DNA of 64,000 nt, from contig NZ_QXXQ01000010.1 of assembly GCF_003570715.1 (NCBI RefSeq), positions 62,001 to 126,000 on the forward strand, read 5' to 3'. The DNA is from Gemmobacter lutimaris (GTDB taxonomy: Bacteria > Pseudomonadota > Alphaproteobacteria > Rhodobacterales > Rhodobacteraceae). Below, piece after piece: positions 8,772-17,864 of this stretch. The notes beneath the pieces were generated by a model that did not search any database, was not told where the DNA came from, and was given only the letters and a program-made list of their open reading frames with translations. The number at the start of each line of letters is the position of its first letter. Positions within the stretch are counted from its first letter, which is position 1. Both the position numbers and the translations under genes were made by a program.

Positions 8772-9914
8772 TCACGGAGCCAGAAGCGCGGCCCGGTCCA
8801 GCCGCAGATCCGATTGCAGCCAGCGCGCCTCGATCGCCTTCAGCCGCGCGCCAAGATCCGCCCCCTGATACTGCGGCATCAGATCGGCGGGACGCACCGG
8901 CAGGATGGCCGCCGCGCCACGCGCGACCTCGGCCTGCCAACCGGGCAAGGGCGGTTGGCCCAGCAGCGCGGCACGGGCCAGAATGGCGTCGTCGGCCAGT
9001 GCTTTCAGCCGATAGCCCAGAACCGCAGGACTGCCCCCCTCGCGCACCGCAGACAGCAACAGCGCCAGATCGCGGCTTTCCGCCCGCGACAGGCGCCAGC
9101 GGTCATCGACCGCATCGCCGCCCAGCACCGCCAGCCGCCGCATCCAGCGTGGCGGTATCCCGGCCTCCAGATGCACCAGCGGCGCCAGCGCCATCGGGTC
9201 GGCACCGGGCAGAACCCGCTGCAAGATCCCGGTCTGCGCCATGGCCGCGACCGAGGGCGCGGGGTCGGGCGCGGCCAGCAGCTTGCGCATCTCGGCCCCG
9301 ACCCGTTCTGCCGAAAGCGTCTCCAGCCCCTCGGCCAGCACGGCGCAGGCGGCCAGACCATCCGCGTCGATCCCCTGTGCGGGGTCGCCATACCAGGCAT
9401 GGAACCGGAAGAAGCGAAGAATGCGCAGGTAATCCTCGCGGATGCGTTGCTCCGGCTCGCCCACGAAACGCAGTCGCCGTGCCAGCAAGTCGGGCAAGCC
9501 ACCCAGCGGATCTATCACCTGACCGTCAGGCGCCGCATAAAGCGCATTCATGGTGAAATCGCGCCGCGCGGCATCCTCGGCCACATCGGAAGAAAAGGCG
9601 ACCGTGGCGCGGCGGCCATCGGTTTCCACGTCACGACGGAAGGTCGTCACCTCATGCGGCACGCCCTTGGCAACCACCGTGACAGTGCCATGGTCGATCC
9701 CGGTCGGCACCACCCGGAACCCCGCCGCCGTGCACACGCGGGCCACGGTTTCTGGCCGCGCATCGGTGGCGATGTCGATGTCATTTACCGCCGCCCCCAG
9801 CAGCGCATTGCGCACGCAACCGCCGACAAACAGCGCCTGTGCGCCTGCCCCGGTCAGCGCCGCGCAAACTGCTTGCGTTTCGGCTGCGTCGATCCAGAGA
9901 CCGGAAACCCTCAT
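8772..9914 (-). CDS. cca: CCA tRNA nucleotidyltransferase / poly(A) polymerase family
   Basis: 380 aa. The start is taken at the ATG at 9914, which overlaps the upstream NUDIX stop as ATGA; the frame is open further upstream but without homology. The nucleotidyltransferase motif is LFVGGCVRNALLGAAVNDIDIATDARP-like, with catalytic DxD (residues about 25-45), then RRDFTMNALYA and the RNA-binding helical domain (EDYLRILRFFRFHAWYG). It adds or repairs the 3' CCA of tRNAs. Last gene of an hslO-NUDIX-cca operon. Alphaproteobacterial members are often annotated simply as CCA enzymes; poly(A) activity cannot be excluded. Confidence 0.9.
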   Translation of the reverse strand: MRVSGLWIDAAETQAVCAALTGAGAQALFVGGCVRNALLGAAVNDIDIATDARPETVARVCTAAGFRVVPTGIDHGTVTVVAKGVPHEVTTFRRDVETDGRRATVAFSSDVAEDAARRDFTMNALYAAPDGQVIDPLGGLPDLLARRLRFVGEPEQRIREDYLRILRFFRFHAWYGDPAQGIDADGLAACAVLAEGLETLSAERVGAEMRKLLAAPDPAPSVAAMAQTGILQRVLPGADPMALAPLVHLEAGIPPRWMRRLAVLGGDAVDDRWRLSRAESRDLALLLSAVREGGSPAVLGYRLKALADDAILARAALLGQPPLPGWQAEVARGAAAILPVRPADLMPQYQGADLGARLKAIEARWLQSDLRLDRAALLAP

Positions 9915-10498
9915 ACCAGCCTCTCGGCCAGACCACGCAGCATCCGCGCCGTGGCGCCCCAGATGTAATAGGGGCCATAGGGGACGGCGTAATAGCGCCG
10001 CCAGTCGCCACGCCACATCCGGCGCTCCACCCGGAAATTCCCCGGATCGGCCAGATGCGCCAATGGCACGCGGAACACCTCTTCCACCTCACCAGCCTCG
10101 GGGCGCGGGATGAAAGGGGCGGTGACATGGGCAAGGATCGGCACCACGGTGTAGCCCGTCACCGTTTCATGGGCAGGCAAAGACCCCAGCACGCGCACCA
10201 GCGCGGGGTCCAGCCCCACCTCCTCGCGCGCCTCACGCAGCGCCGCCGCCTCGGCCGAGGCATCGCCCGCGTCGATCTTCCCCCCGGGGAAGGCGATCTG
10301 GCCGGGATGATGCTTCAGTCCCGACGCTCGTTTGGTCAGAAGGACCGACGGCCCGCCCGCCCCGTCGCACACGGCGATCAGCACGGCAGCGGGCCGCAGC
10401 TTGCGTCCGGGCGGCAGCACGGTGCCCGGATTCAGATCGAAATCCGAGCTTTCCCCCGTGCGCCGCGCCAGCGCCGCCAGCAGCGCCTCAGGCCCCAT
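9911..10498 (-). CDS. NUDIX hydrolase, CoA pyrophosphatase-like
   Basis: 195 aa. The NUDIX box GGKIDAGDASAEAAALREAREEVGL-type (G-x5-E-x7-REVxEExG pattern, about 72-95) is complete, preceded by LTKRASGLKHHPGQIAFPGG, the UPF0035 signature of CoA/acyl-CoA pyrophosphatases (NudL). It would hydrolyse the pyrophosphate of CoA derivatives. The 5' end overlaps hslO by 11 bp and the 3' end overlaps cca by 4 bp, so the three are translationally coupled. Confidence 0.87.
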   Translation of the reverse strand: MGPEALLAALARRTGESSDFDLNPGTVLPPGRKLRPAAVLIAVCDGAGGPSVLLTKRASGLKHHPGQIAFPGGKIDAGDASAEAAALREAREEVGLDPALVRVLGSLPAHETVTGYTVVPILAHVTAPFIPRPEAGEVEEVFRVPLAHLADPGNFRVERRMWRGDWRRYYAVPYGPYYIWGATARMLRGLAERLV

Positions 10499-11489
10499 CC
10501 GGGGCCGCCTTCGGCGCGTCGAAGCCCAGCGTCAGCGGGTCAAACTCGTAATGCGCGCCGCAAAACTGGCAATCCGCCGTCACGATGCCTTCCGGCGTCG
10601 TCATGTGCCGCAGATCCTTTTGCGAATAGATCCCCAGCGAGGACCGCACCTTCTCGGCCGAGCAGGAACAGCCGAACCGCACGGGCTGCGCATCGAAAAC
10701 ACGCGGGCCTTCCTCGTGGAACAACCGCACCAGCAGTTCGGTGGGCGAGACGGCAGGGCCGATCAGCTCCATCTCCTCCACCGTTTCCAGCAGGCGATTG
10801 GCGCGGGTCCAGTTCTCACCGTCCTCACCGTCAACAATGTCATTGGCGGTCAGCAGACCGCCCTCGCCCGAACCGCCCTGATCCGCCGCGAAGGGCGAGG
10901 CTTTGGGCATATGCTGGATCATAACACCGCCCGCGCGCCAATGCGGCGCGCTACCCGGCATCTGCACCTGACCGTAAGTCAGTGCGAACCGCGTCGGCAG
11001 CTGTTCGGACTGCGCGAAATAGGTCTGCGCACAATCGGCCAGCGAATTGCCGGTCAGCGGCGTGATGCCCTGATAGGGGGTCATCCCCTGCCCCTGGTCG
11101 ATCACGATGACGAAATAGCCCTCTCCCAGCAGATCGAAGGGGCGTTCGACCTCGGGCAGGTGATCGGGGTCGAAATCGGCATAGGCGCGCAGCCGCGCGG
11201 GTTCGCCCCCCTCGGTCGGGCCGTAGTAATCGGTTGCGACCATCTTCACCGCGCCGGTGCCGCGGATTTGCAGCGACAGCCGCCAGCGCAGCTTGATCGT
11301 CTGCCCGATCAGCGCGGTCAGCAGCGTCGCTTCGCTGACCAGCGCTTCGATCTGCGGCGGGTAGGCATGTTGCTTCAGAACCTGATCCAGAACACCATCC
11401 AGCCGCGCGATGCGGCCGCGGATGTCCGACAGGTCGAGTTGAAAGGGCAGGACGGTATCGTCCCAGGCGATCTGTGATCCGATGGTCAT
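10488..11489 (-). CDS. hslO: Redox-regulated Hsp33 chaperonin
   Basis: 333 aa from the ATG at 11489 (MTIGSQIAWDDTVLPFQLD). The N-terminal Hsp33 substrate-binding core includes LIGQTIKLRWRLSLQIRG and the C-terminal zinc switch has CSC (about 268) and CQFC (about 302), the four redox-active cysteines. Oxidation releases zinc and activates the holdase during hypochlorite/peroxide plus heat stress; cytoplasmic. First gene of the operon with the NUDIX and cca genes. Confidence 0.94.
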   Translation of the reverse strand: MTIGSQIAWDDTVLPFQLDLSDIRGRIARLDGVLDQVLKQHAYPPQIEALVSEATLLTALIGQTIKLRWRLSLQIRGTGAVKMVATDYYGPTEGGEPARLRAYADFDPDHLPEVERPFDLLGEGYFVIVIDQGQGMTPYQGITPLTGNSLADCAQTYFAQSEQLPTRFALTYGQVQMPGSAPHWRAGGVMIQHMPKASPFAADQGGSGEGGLLTANDIVDGEDGENWTRANRLLETVEEMELIGPAVSPTELLVRLFHEEGPRVFDAQPVRFGCSCSAEKVRSSLGIYSQKDLRHMTTPEGIVTADCQFCGAHYEFDPLTLGFDAPKAAPDGA

Positions 11490-11560
11490 GGGGGTTTCCT
11501 GAAGGCGCCAGTCTTGGCATACCGCGATCATATAGGCGCGGCAAGCACAGGACCAAAGGC

Positions 11561-12013
11561 ATGATCAGGCGGTATGGCGAAGCGGTGAAGGCAGGTCAAC
11601 ACTATCGGCGGCGCCCGGGCGTCTATGCCGTGCTGCTGGAGGGCGACCAGATCCTGACCACCTTTCAGGAAAAACCGAAGCCCGAGTTCCAGTTGCCCGG
11701 TGGCGGCATCGACCCCGGCGAACAGCCCATCGCGGCCCTGCACCGCGAGGTGATGGAGGAAACCGGGTGGAGCATCCGCGTCACCCGCCGCCTTGGCGCG
11801 TTCCGGCGGTTCTGCTACATGCCGGATTACGACCTCTGGGCCGAAAAGCTCTGCACCATCTATCTGGCCCGGCCCGTGCGCTCCATTTGCCCGCCGACAG
11901 AGGCAGGGCACAGCGCGGCCTGGCTACCGGCGGTTGAGGCGCTGGATCTGCTGGGCAATGCTGGGGACCGGGCGTTTCTTGCGCGCGCCATTCAATCGAC
12001 ATTCCCCCGGTAA
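11561..12013 (+). CDS. NUDIX hydrolase
   Basis: 150 aa from the ATG at 11561 (MIRRYGEAVKAGQHYRRRPG), 71 bp from the divergent hslO start. A full NUDIX box GGGIDPGEQPIAALHREVMEETGW-type lies at about 48-70, preceded by PEFQLPGG. It belongs to the small ADP-ribose/NTP pyrophosphatase-like group; the substrate is not identifiable from sequence. The last 22 bp overlap the 3' end of the convergent REC-SpoIIE phosphatase gene. Confidence 0.85.
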   Translation: MIRRYGEAVKAGQHYRRRPGVYAVLLEGDQILTTFQEKPKPEFQLPGGGIDPGEQPIAALHREVMEETGWSIRVTRRLGAFRRFCYMPDYDLWAEKLCTIYLARPVRSICPPTEAGHSAAWLPAVEALDLLGNAGDRAFLARAIQSTFPR

Positions 12014-13263
12014 TCGAACAATACCCCAGACACATAATCGGGGAAATCGCCGCCCCCGGCATGGGCGTTGAGGTTCCAGACCAGCGCCTCCAGCAGCGCA
12101 GGGCTGTCCAGCGCCGCATTGGCCTGCAAGATGCGGGTCAAGCCGTCATCGCCCAGCTCCTCGCCCTCGGGTGTGGGGCATTCGGTAACGCCATCCGAAA
12201 CCAGAAACAGCCGGTCGCCCGGCGCAAGCTGCGCCTCGATCCGCTGAAACGCCACATTGGGTAAAAGCCCGATGGGCAGCCCCCCGGCGCCCAGTCGTTC
12301 AATCGGGCCGCCCGCGCGCAGGATAAGCGGATGGGGGTGCCCGGCCTGCACAAGCTGCACCCGGCCGCTGACCAGATCAACCTCGGCATAGGCCATTGTA
12401 AAATACTGATCGACCTGAATTTCCTCCAGCATCATCCGGTTGAAGCGCGCCGCGACCATTTCCGGCGGCCAGGCATCACGCTGCCCGTCCAGCCCGCCGG
12501 TCAGCGCGATATTCTGATCGGGTGACGCCCCCGACAGCACCCCCGCCAGCCGCGCGGTCATCAATGCCGAGGCCACACCATGCCCCGACACATCGACCGA
12601 ATACAGCGCCACGCGACGGGCACTGATTTCAAAGAACCCCGCCAGATCGCCCCCGACATGGCCGGAAGGTTTCATCAGGATCGCCGCCGCCCCCCGCCCG
12701 AAATCGTGGTGCCGGTCGCGCACCAGCGTCTGTTGCAGTCTGCGTGCCTCGATCAGGTCACGGTCGAGCGAATCATACAGCTTCTGCAATTCATCCAGCG
12801 TCGAACGGATCAGCCGGTTCTTTTCCACCAGTTCGGCCTGCATGCCCAGAATGCGCTGCCCCGCCCGCAGCCGCGCATGCAATTCATCCGCACTGACCGG
12901 CTTGGTCAGAAAGTCATCGGCCCCGCCGTCCAGCCCGTCCGCCACCTCGCCCTTTTCGGACTTCGAGGTCAGCATGATGAAATAGCCATAGCTTTCATGC
13001 GGCAAGGCCCTGAAAGCCTTGCAGAATTCCAACCCCGACATGCCCGGCATCACCCAGTCGGACAAGACGATATCGAACGGAGCCTCCCGCGCAAGGCGCA
13101 GTGCCTCCTCCCCCGTCGCGGCCTCTGTCACCAGATAGCCCCAGCGTTGCAGCGACATCGCCAGGATGCGTCGCTGCGCCCGGCTGTCATCAACCACAAG
13201 CACCCGTCCGCGCGCCGCAGCGCCGGGCCTGTCACTAATAAATACCGGGCTGTTCTGGCTCAC
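11992..13263 (-). CDS. Response regulator with PP2C (SpoIIE/RsbU) phosphatase output
   Basis: 423 aa from the GTG at 13263, chosen because a GGAGA site lies 7 nt upstream; a GTG at 13302 is also in frame but has little ribosome-site support. The REC domain has VLVVDDSRAQ, the phospho-acceptor Asp in IVLSDWVMPGMSG and the switch Lys in FLTKPVSADEL. A coiled linker (about 140-180) leads to a SpoIIE domain with metal-binding VDVSGHGVASALMT and FLVSDGVTEC. Such proteins dephosphorylate anti-anti-sigma proteins in partner-switching stress circuits. A divergent Hpt gene lies 178 bp away and is a likely phosphotransfer partner. No anti-sigma partner is in view. Confidence 0.88.
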   Translation of the reverse strand: MSQNSPVFISDRPGAAARGRVLVVDDSRAQRRILAMSLQRWGYLVTEAATGEEALRLAREAPFDIVLSDWVMPGMSGLEFCKAFRALPHESYGYFIMLTSKSEKGEVADGLDGGADDFLTKPVSADELHARLRAGQRILGMQAELVEKNRLIRSTLDELQKLYDSLDRDLIEARRLQQTLVRDRHHDFGRGAAAILMKPSGHVGGDLAGFFEISARRVALYSVDVSGHGVASALMTARLAGVLSGASPDQNIALTGGLDGQRDAWPPEMVAARFNRMMLEEIQVDQYFTMAYAEVDLVSGRVQLVQAGHPHPLILRAGGPIERLGAGGLPIGLLPNVAFQRIEAQLAPGDRLFLVSDGVTECPTPEGEELGDDGLTRILQANAALDSPALLEALVWNLNAHAGGGDFPDYVSGVLFDYRGNVD

Positions 13264-13441
13264 GCCGCTGTCTCCGCACGAATATAGCAGCAGATTCGGC
13301 ACCCTGTCTTAAGATGATGTGAAACATAAAATGCACGAGAACTCGCAGGTTTTCCTAACCGCTTGTTAAGCGCCAGCCATGATCCTGCTTCTGTGTGGGA
13401 CGTGGAGCCGACGGCCAATCCGGCCGCAGACGGGGTGTGAT

Positions 13442-13771
13442 ATGATTGACTGGAGCAGGGTTGCAGAACTGCAATCCGAAGTGGGTGAGGACGGCTTTGC
13501 CGAAGTGGCGGCGCTGTTTCTGGAAGAAACCGACGAGGTGGTCACGCGGCTGCGGACGGGCGCGGTTACGCATTTGCCGCGCGACCTGCATTTCCTGAAA
13601 GGCAGCGCACTGAACCTCGGGTTCCGCGATCTGGCCCTGCGGTGTCAGGAAGGCGAAAGGATGTGCAACGCCGGGGCAGGCGCGGCTGTAGACATAGCGG
13701 CACTGATCCGGCTTTACACCGAATCCAAGGCGGCTTTCACAAACGGATTGCAGCGGAATTCCGCAGCCTGA
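13442..13771 (+). CDS. Histidine phosphotransfer (Hpt) domain protein
   Basis: 109 aa from the ATG at 13442 (MIDWSRVAELQSEVGEDGF). A stand-alone Hpt four-helix bundle with the phospho-His motif HFLKGSALNLGF at about residues 47-58 (H-x-x-K-G). It would relay phosphate between a histidine kinase and REC domains. It is divergent from the REC-SpoIIE gene, with a 178-bp spacer for the two promoters, suggesting a two-gene signalling unit. It ends 4 bp before the convergent ilvA stop. Confidence 0.87.
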   Translation: MIDWSRVAELQSEVGEDGFAEVAALFLEETDEVVTRLRTGAVTHLPRDLHFLKGSALNLGFRDLALRCQEGERMCNAGAGAAVDIAALIRLYTESKAAFTNGLQRNSAA

Positions 13772-13775
13772 AACC

Positions 13776-15023
13776 TCAGACCAGAAATTCGGCCAGCGCG
13801 TCGTCGCCGGTAATGTCGCGGTAGGAAAACCCCGCGGCATCAATGCGCGCCGCCAGCGCGTCAAAATTCTCCGCGCTGCTGGTTTCGATCCCGATCAGCA
13901 CCGATCCGAAGTTGCGTGCCGATTTCTTCAGATATTCAAACCGCGTGATGTCATCATCCGGGCCCAGCATCATCAGGAATTCGCGCAGGGCTCCGGGTCG
14001 TTGCGGCATGCGCAGGATGAAGTATTTCTTCTTGCCCGCATAGCGCTGCGCACGCTCCTTCACCTCTGGCAGACGCTCGAAATCAAAGTTGCCTCCAGAT
14101 GTCACGCAAACCACCGTCTTGCCGCGAATCTCCTCTGCCAACACTGGCAGCACATCCACCGACAAGGCACCGGCGGGTTCCAGCACAATGCCCTCAACGT
14201 TCAGCATCTCCAGCATGGTGATGCAGATGCGATCCTCTGGCGCCAGCAGCACCTGTGCCGGATCGACCCATTTCAGGCAGTCGTAGGTATGCGCCCCCAA
14301 CCGCGCCACCGCGGCCCCGTCCACAAAGCTGTTGACGCGCGGCAAGGTGACCGGCCCACCTGCCTCCAGTGCCGCGCTGAGGCTGGCACCGCCGAGCGGC
14401 TCCACAAAGCGGAAGGCAACGCCCGGCGCGGCATCGCGCAGATAGGTGGTCACGCCCGAGGCCAGACCGCCCCCGCCGACCGGCAGGATCACCAGATCGG
14501 GCGCAGCACCAAGCTGGTCCAGCAATTCCACCCCCACGCTCGCCTGCCCCTCAATCACATCGGGGTCGTCGAAGGGCGACAGGAAATGCGCGCCTTCCTC
14601 GGCGCAATACTTTTGCGAGGCGGCAAGCGTCTGGTCGAAATAGTCGCCAGTCAGCACAATGCGCACCGCATCGCCGCCGAAGGTGCGGGTCTTGTCGATC
14701 TTCTGTTGTGGCGTGGTCACCGGCATGAAGATCGTGCCGCGCACGCCAAAATGGCGGCAGGCATAGGCCATGCCCTGCGCATGGTTCCCGGCGCTGGCAC
14801 AGACGAAATGCCCCTGATCCGGGTTTGTCGCCCGCACTTTGCGCATGGCATTGAACGCCCCGCGCAGCTTGTAGCTGCGCACCGGCGTCAGATCCTCGCG
14901 CTTGAGGTAGATTTCCGCCCCATAGCGATTTGACAGGTGGTCATTGCGCTGCAACGGCGTGGCCGGAAACAGGTCACGCAGGGCTTCGGTGGTCAGGCGG
15001 GCTCGGCTGGTGAAATCACTCAT
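13776..15023 (-). CDS. ilvA: Threonine ammonia-lyase (threonine deaminase)
   Basis: 415 aa. The PLP-Lys segment is LTPVRSYKLRGAFNAM (about 46-61), the phosphate-binding loop is VGGGGLASG (about 183-191), and a C-terminal ACT-like region includes FILRMPQRPGALREFLMML (about 328-346). It converts threonine to 2-oxobutyrate, the first step to isoleucine. The single ACT-like domain and ~410 aa length match the shorter IlvA subfamily common in alphaproteobacteria. Confidence 0.93.
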   Translation of the reverse strand: MSDFTSRARLTTEALRDLFPATPLQRNDHLSNRYGAEIYLKREDLTPVRSYKLRGAFNAMRKVRATNPDQGHFVCASAGNHAQGMAYACRHFGVRGTIFMPVTTPQQKIDKTRTFGGDAVRIVLTGDYFDQTLAASQKYCAEEGAHFLSPFDDPDVIEGQASVGVELLDQLGAAPDLVILPVGGGGLASGVTTYLRDAAPGVAFRFVEPLGGASLSAALEAGGPVTLPRVNSFVDGAAVARLGAHTYDCLKWVDPAQVLLAPEDRICITMLEMLNVEGIVLEPAGALSVDVLPVLAEEIRGKTVVCVTSGGNFDFERLPEVKERAQRYAGKKKYFILRMPQRPGALREFLMMLGPDDDITRFEYLKKSARNFGSVLIGIETSSAENFDALAARIDAAGFSYRDITGDDALAEFLV

Positions 15024-15059
15024 GCGCCGATTAGACCCGTCCCGCCGGGATTGGCAAGC

Positions 15060-15785
15060 TCAGACCAGCGGGCGCTTTTCGATGTAATGGCCGTAAAGCG
15101 TGGTCAGGATCGACACGCCGACCATCATCTGCACCCAGCCGGAGGTCAGCGTCCACAGCAGCGCAGGGATGGAATCCGGCCGGAACAGCGATTCCGGCAC
15201 GCCCAGCAGGATGCTGAAGACAGCCAGCAGCAGCGCCAGCCCGAAAAAGACCCCGGTTTCCCCATAGGTTGCCTTCCAGCCTTCGTTAAAACCGATGCTT
15301 TCCCCCATGGCAATGGCCGGGAGCGGGATGCTGAGCCGCAGCATCACCATGAAAACGGGAACCATGAGCAGCAGCGAACCGATCATCGCGCCCAACAGGG
15401 GGCCAGCCAGCATCAGCCCAAGCGGCATGATGGCCATGCCCAGAACCGCGGCAACCGCTGCGATGACCAACCCGATCAGCAGGGATCGACCCAGATAACG
15501 GAGAGCCTCCGGGCCATGAAACGGCGGCAGCAGGCTGGTGCCGCCCTCACCCCGCAGCACGAAACGGTGCCAGGCAACGGCGATCCACAGCGAAAACACC
15601 AGCGCCACAGCGACGACCAGCAGCATTTTCGCGGGGTTGATCTGCATGACATCGCCCGAGGTCACCCCCATCGCCACGACAATCATCATCTGCACAATGT
15701 AAAGCAGGCCCGATATGCGCAGCGCGTCGGTCAGGTTGCCGAACACCTGCCGCACCGAATGGGTGAAAATCTGCCACGCCTTCAT
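15060..15785 (-). CDS. Polytopic membrane protein of unknown function
   Basis: 241 aa from the ATG at 15785, which has GAGGA 5 nt upstream; in-frame ATG/GTG codons at 15800 and 15806 lack such a site. About six hydrophobic segments are visible (e.g. [67 protein letters not shown], and a C-terminal [19 protein letters not shown]). Topology resembles YIP1/DUF4013-type proteins of alphaproteobacteria, but I cannot assign a function. It lies between ilvA and the divergent argG. Confidence 0.65.
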   Translation of the reverse strand: MKAWQIFTHSVRQVFGNLTDALRISGLLYIVQMMIVVAMGVTSGDVMQINPAKMLLVVAVALVFSLWIAVAWHRFVLRGEGGTSLLPPFHGPEALRYLGRSLLIGLVIAAVAAVLGMAIMPLGLMLAGPLLGAMIGSLLLMVPVFMVMLRLSIPLPAIAMGESIGFNEGWKATYGETGVFFGLALLLAVFSILLGVPESLFRPDSIPALLWTLTSGWVQMMVGVSILTTLYGHYIEKRPLV

Positions 15786-15912
15786 CTTGGTCCTCGCCAT
15801 TTGCACGCGGCGATTGAGTCAGCTTGCCCCGCCAGAGTCAAGCGGCCCAGCCCGCGCTTGCCCTTGCGGTCATTTGCCTTTAATCGCTGGCCAAACCCCG
15901 AGGGAGCGTTCC

Positions 15913-17139
15913 ATGTCCAAGCCCAAGAAAGTCGTGCTGGCCTATTCCGGCGGCCTCGACACCTCGATCATCCTGAAATGGCTGCAAACCGAATACGGCT
16001 GCGAGGTCATCACTTTCACCGCCGATCTGGGTCAGGGCGAAGAACTTGAACCCGCCCGCGCCAAGGCGGAACTGCTGGGCATCAAGCCCGAGAACATCCA
16101 TATCGTCGATGTGCGCGAGGAATTCGTGCGCGATTTCGTCTTCCCGATGTTCCGCGCCAATGCGGTTTACGAAGGGCTCTATCTGCTGGGCACCTCGATC
16201 GCGCGGCCGCTGATTTCCAAGCATCTGGTGGAAATCGCCCATGCCCATGGCGCCGATGCCGTGGCCCATGGCGCCACCGGCAAGGGCAACGATCAGGTCC
16301 GGTTCGAACTGTCGGCTTATGCGCTCGACCCGTCGATCAAGGTCATCGCGCCTTGGCGGGAATGGGATCTGACCAGCCGCACCAAGCTGATCGAATTTGC
16401 CGAGGCGAACCAGATTCCGATCGCCAAGGACAAGCGCGGCGAAGCGCCGTTCAGCGTGGATGCGAACCTGCTGCACACCTCCTCCGAGGGCAAGGCACTG
16501 GAAAACCCGGCCGACGAGGCGCCCGATTACGTCTATCAGCGCACCGTTGCACCCGAGGATGCCCCGAACGAGCCCGAATATATCGAAGTCACCTTCGAGA
16601 AGGGCGATGCGGTCGCGATCAACGGCGAGGCGCTGTCGCCCGCCACCATCCTGACCCGCCTGAACGAACTGGGTGGCAAGCATGGCATCGGCCGACTGGA
16701 TTTCGTGGAAAACCGCTTCGTTGGCATGAAGTCGCGCGGCATCTATGAAACCCCCGGCGGCACCGTGCTGCTGGAGGCGCATCGCGGGATCGAGCAGATC
16801 ACGCTCGACGCCGGTGCGGGCCACCTGAAGGATTCGATCATGCCGCGCTATGCGGAGCTGATCTACAACGGCTTCTGGTTCTCGCCCGAGCGTGAAATGC
16901 TGCAAGCCCTGATCGACAAGTCGCAGGAACACGTCACCGGCACGGTGCGGCTGAAGCTCTACAAAGGGTCGGCAACCTGCGTCGGCCGCTGGTCGGAACA
17001 TTCGCTTTATTCCGAAAAGCATGTGACATTCGAGGAAGACGCCGGCGCCTACGATCAGAAAGACGCGGCGGGCTTCATCCGGCTGAACGCCTTGCGGCTG
17101 AAACTGATCGCCACGCGCAACGCCCGCGTCGCCAAGTAA
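15913..17139 (+). CDS. argG: Argininosuccinate synthase
   Basis: 408 aa, starting at the ATG at 15913 after an AGGGAG site. The PP-loop AYSGGLDTS (residues about 10-18) binds ATP, and the conserved [13 protein letters not shown] and [11 protein letters not shown] blocks are present. It condenses citrulline and aspartate to argininosuccinate in arginine biosynthesis. It is monocistronic, with a strong terminator 19 bp after the stop. Confidence 0.97.
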   Translation: MSKPKKVVLAYSGGLDTSIILKWLQTEYGCEVITFTADLGQGEELEPARAKAELLGIKPENIHIVDVREEFVRDFVFPMFRANAVYEGLYLLGTSIARPLISKHLVEIAHAHGADAVAHGATGKGNDQVRFELSAYALDPSIKVIAPWREWDLTSRTKLIEFAEANQIPIAKDKRGEAPFSVDANLLHTSSEGKALENPADEAPDYVYQRTVAPEDAPNEPEYIEVTFEKGDAVAINGEALSPATILTRLNELGGKHGIGRLDFVENRFVGMKSRGIYETPGGTVLLEAHRGIEQITLDAGAGHLKDSIMPRYAELIYNGFWFSPEREMLQALIDKSQEHVTGTVRLKLYKGSATCVGRWSEHSLYSEKHVTFEEDAGAYDQKDAAGFIRLNALRLKLIATRNARVAK

Positions 17140-17157
17140 ACGCCGTTTCACGGCAAG

Positions 17158-17185
17158 GCCCGCCCTTTCCGGGGCGGGCTTTTTT
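17158..17185 (+). terminator. Rho-independent terminator of argG
   Basis: GCCCGCCC (17158-17165) pairs perfectly with GGGCGGGC (17172-17179) around a 6-nt loop and is followed by six T residues (17180-17185). Confidence 0.92.
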
Positions 17186-17195
17186 CGGACTTGCG

Positions 17196-17219
17196 ATTAA
17201 ATCAATCGTTTGATTAAAT
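17196..17219. promoter_or_regulatory. Palindromic operator candidate for the adjacent TetR regulator
   Basis: AATCAA (17200-17205) and TTGATT (17210-17215) form an inverted repeat around TCGT; symmetry extends partly to 17196-17219. It lies in an AT-rich patch between the argG terminator and the tetR start at 17226, where a repressor would control its own operon. Binding is inferred from position. Confidence 0.6.
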
Positions 17220-17225
17220 TATCGC

Positions 17226-17864
17226 ATGACACAGGATGATCCCCCCACCGGCACCCGTGCCGATCTGATCGCCGCCGGGCTGCACCTGTTCGGCAAGCAG
17301 GGCTTTGCCGCCACACCAACACGGGCGCTGGCGGCGCTGGCCAAAACCAATGTCGCCTCGATCGCCTATCACTTCGGCAGCAAGGAAGGCCTGCGCCTTG
17401 CCTGCGGGGCCGAGGTCGCGCGGCGCATCGGGCAGGTCACCGGACCACCTGCAACGCAACTCCCAGCCACACAAGGCGAAGCGCTGGACCGGCTGGAGGC
17501 GATGCTGCGCGCCATGGTGGTTTTCCTGACCCAGGGCCCGCAGGCGCAGGACACCGTGGCTTTCATCCTGCGCGAACTTTCCGAAGGCGGCCCGACCTTC
17601 GATCTGGTTTATGACGCATTTTTCCTGCCCAAGCACCGCGAGCTTTGCGCCCTGACCGGCATGGCCACCGGCCAACCCGCAGAGGCCGACGAAACCCGGC
17701 TTTTGGTATTCTCGCTGCTGGGACAGGCGGTCTATTTCCGCATCGGTCAACCAGTCATCTGCCGCCGCATGGGCTGGACCGGCTATTCCGCCGCCGAAAC
17801 CAAGGCCATCGCCGACCGTCTGGCCGCCAATCTGCGCGCCATCCTTCACAGGAGCCTGCCATGA
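17226..17864 (+). CDS. TetR-family regulator, CecR-like
   Basis: 212 aa. The N-terminal helix-turn-helix is ADLIAAGLHLFGKQGFAATPTRALAALA..ASIAYHFGSKEGL (about 12-58); the C-terminal half fits the DUF1956 ligand-binding domain found in E. coli CecR/YbiH, which controls ybhG-ybhFSR efflux genes. The downstream gene set (HlyD-like, ATPase, permease) mirrors that arrangement. Its stop overlaps the next start (ATGA), so it is the first gene of an autoregulated operon. The ligand is not predictable. Confidence 0.86.
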   Translation: MTQDDPPTGTRADLIAAGLHLFGKQGFAATPTRALAALAKTNVASIAYHFGSKEGLRLACGAEVARRIGQVTGPPATQLPATQGEALDRLEAMLRAMVVFLTQGPQAQDTVAFILRELSEGGPTFDLVYDAFFLPKHRELCALTGMATGQPAEADETRLLVFSLLGQAVYFRIGQPVICRRMGWTGYSAAETKAIADRLAANLRAILHRSLP

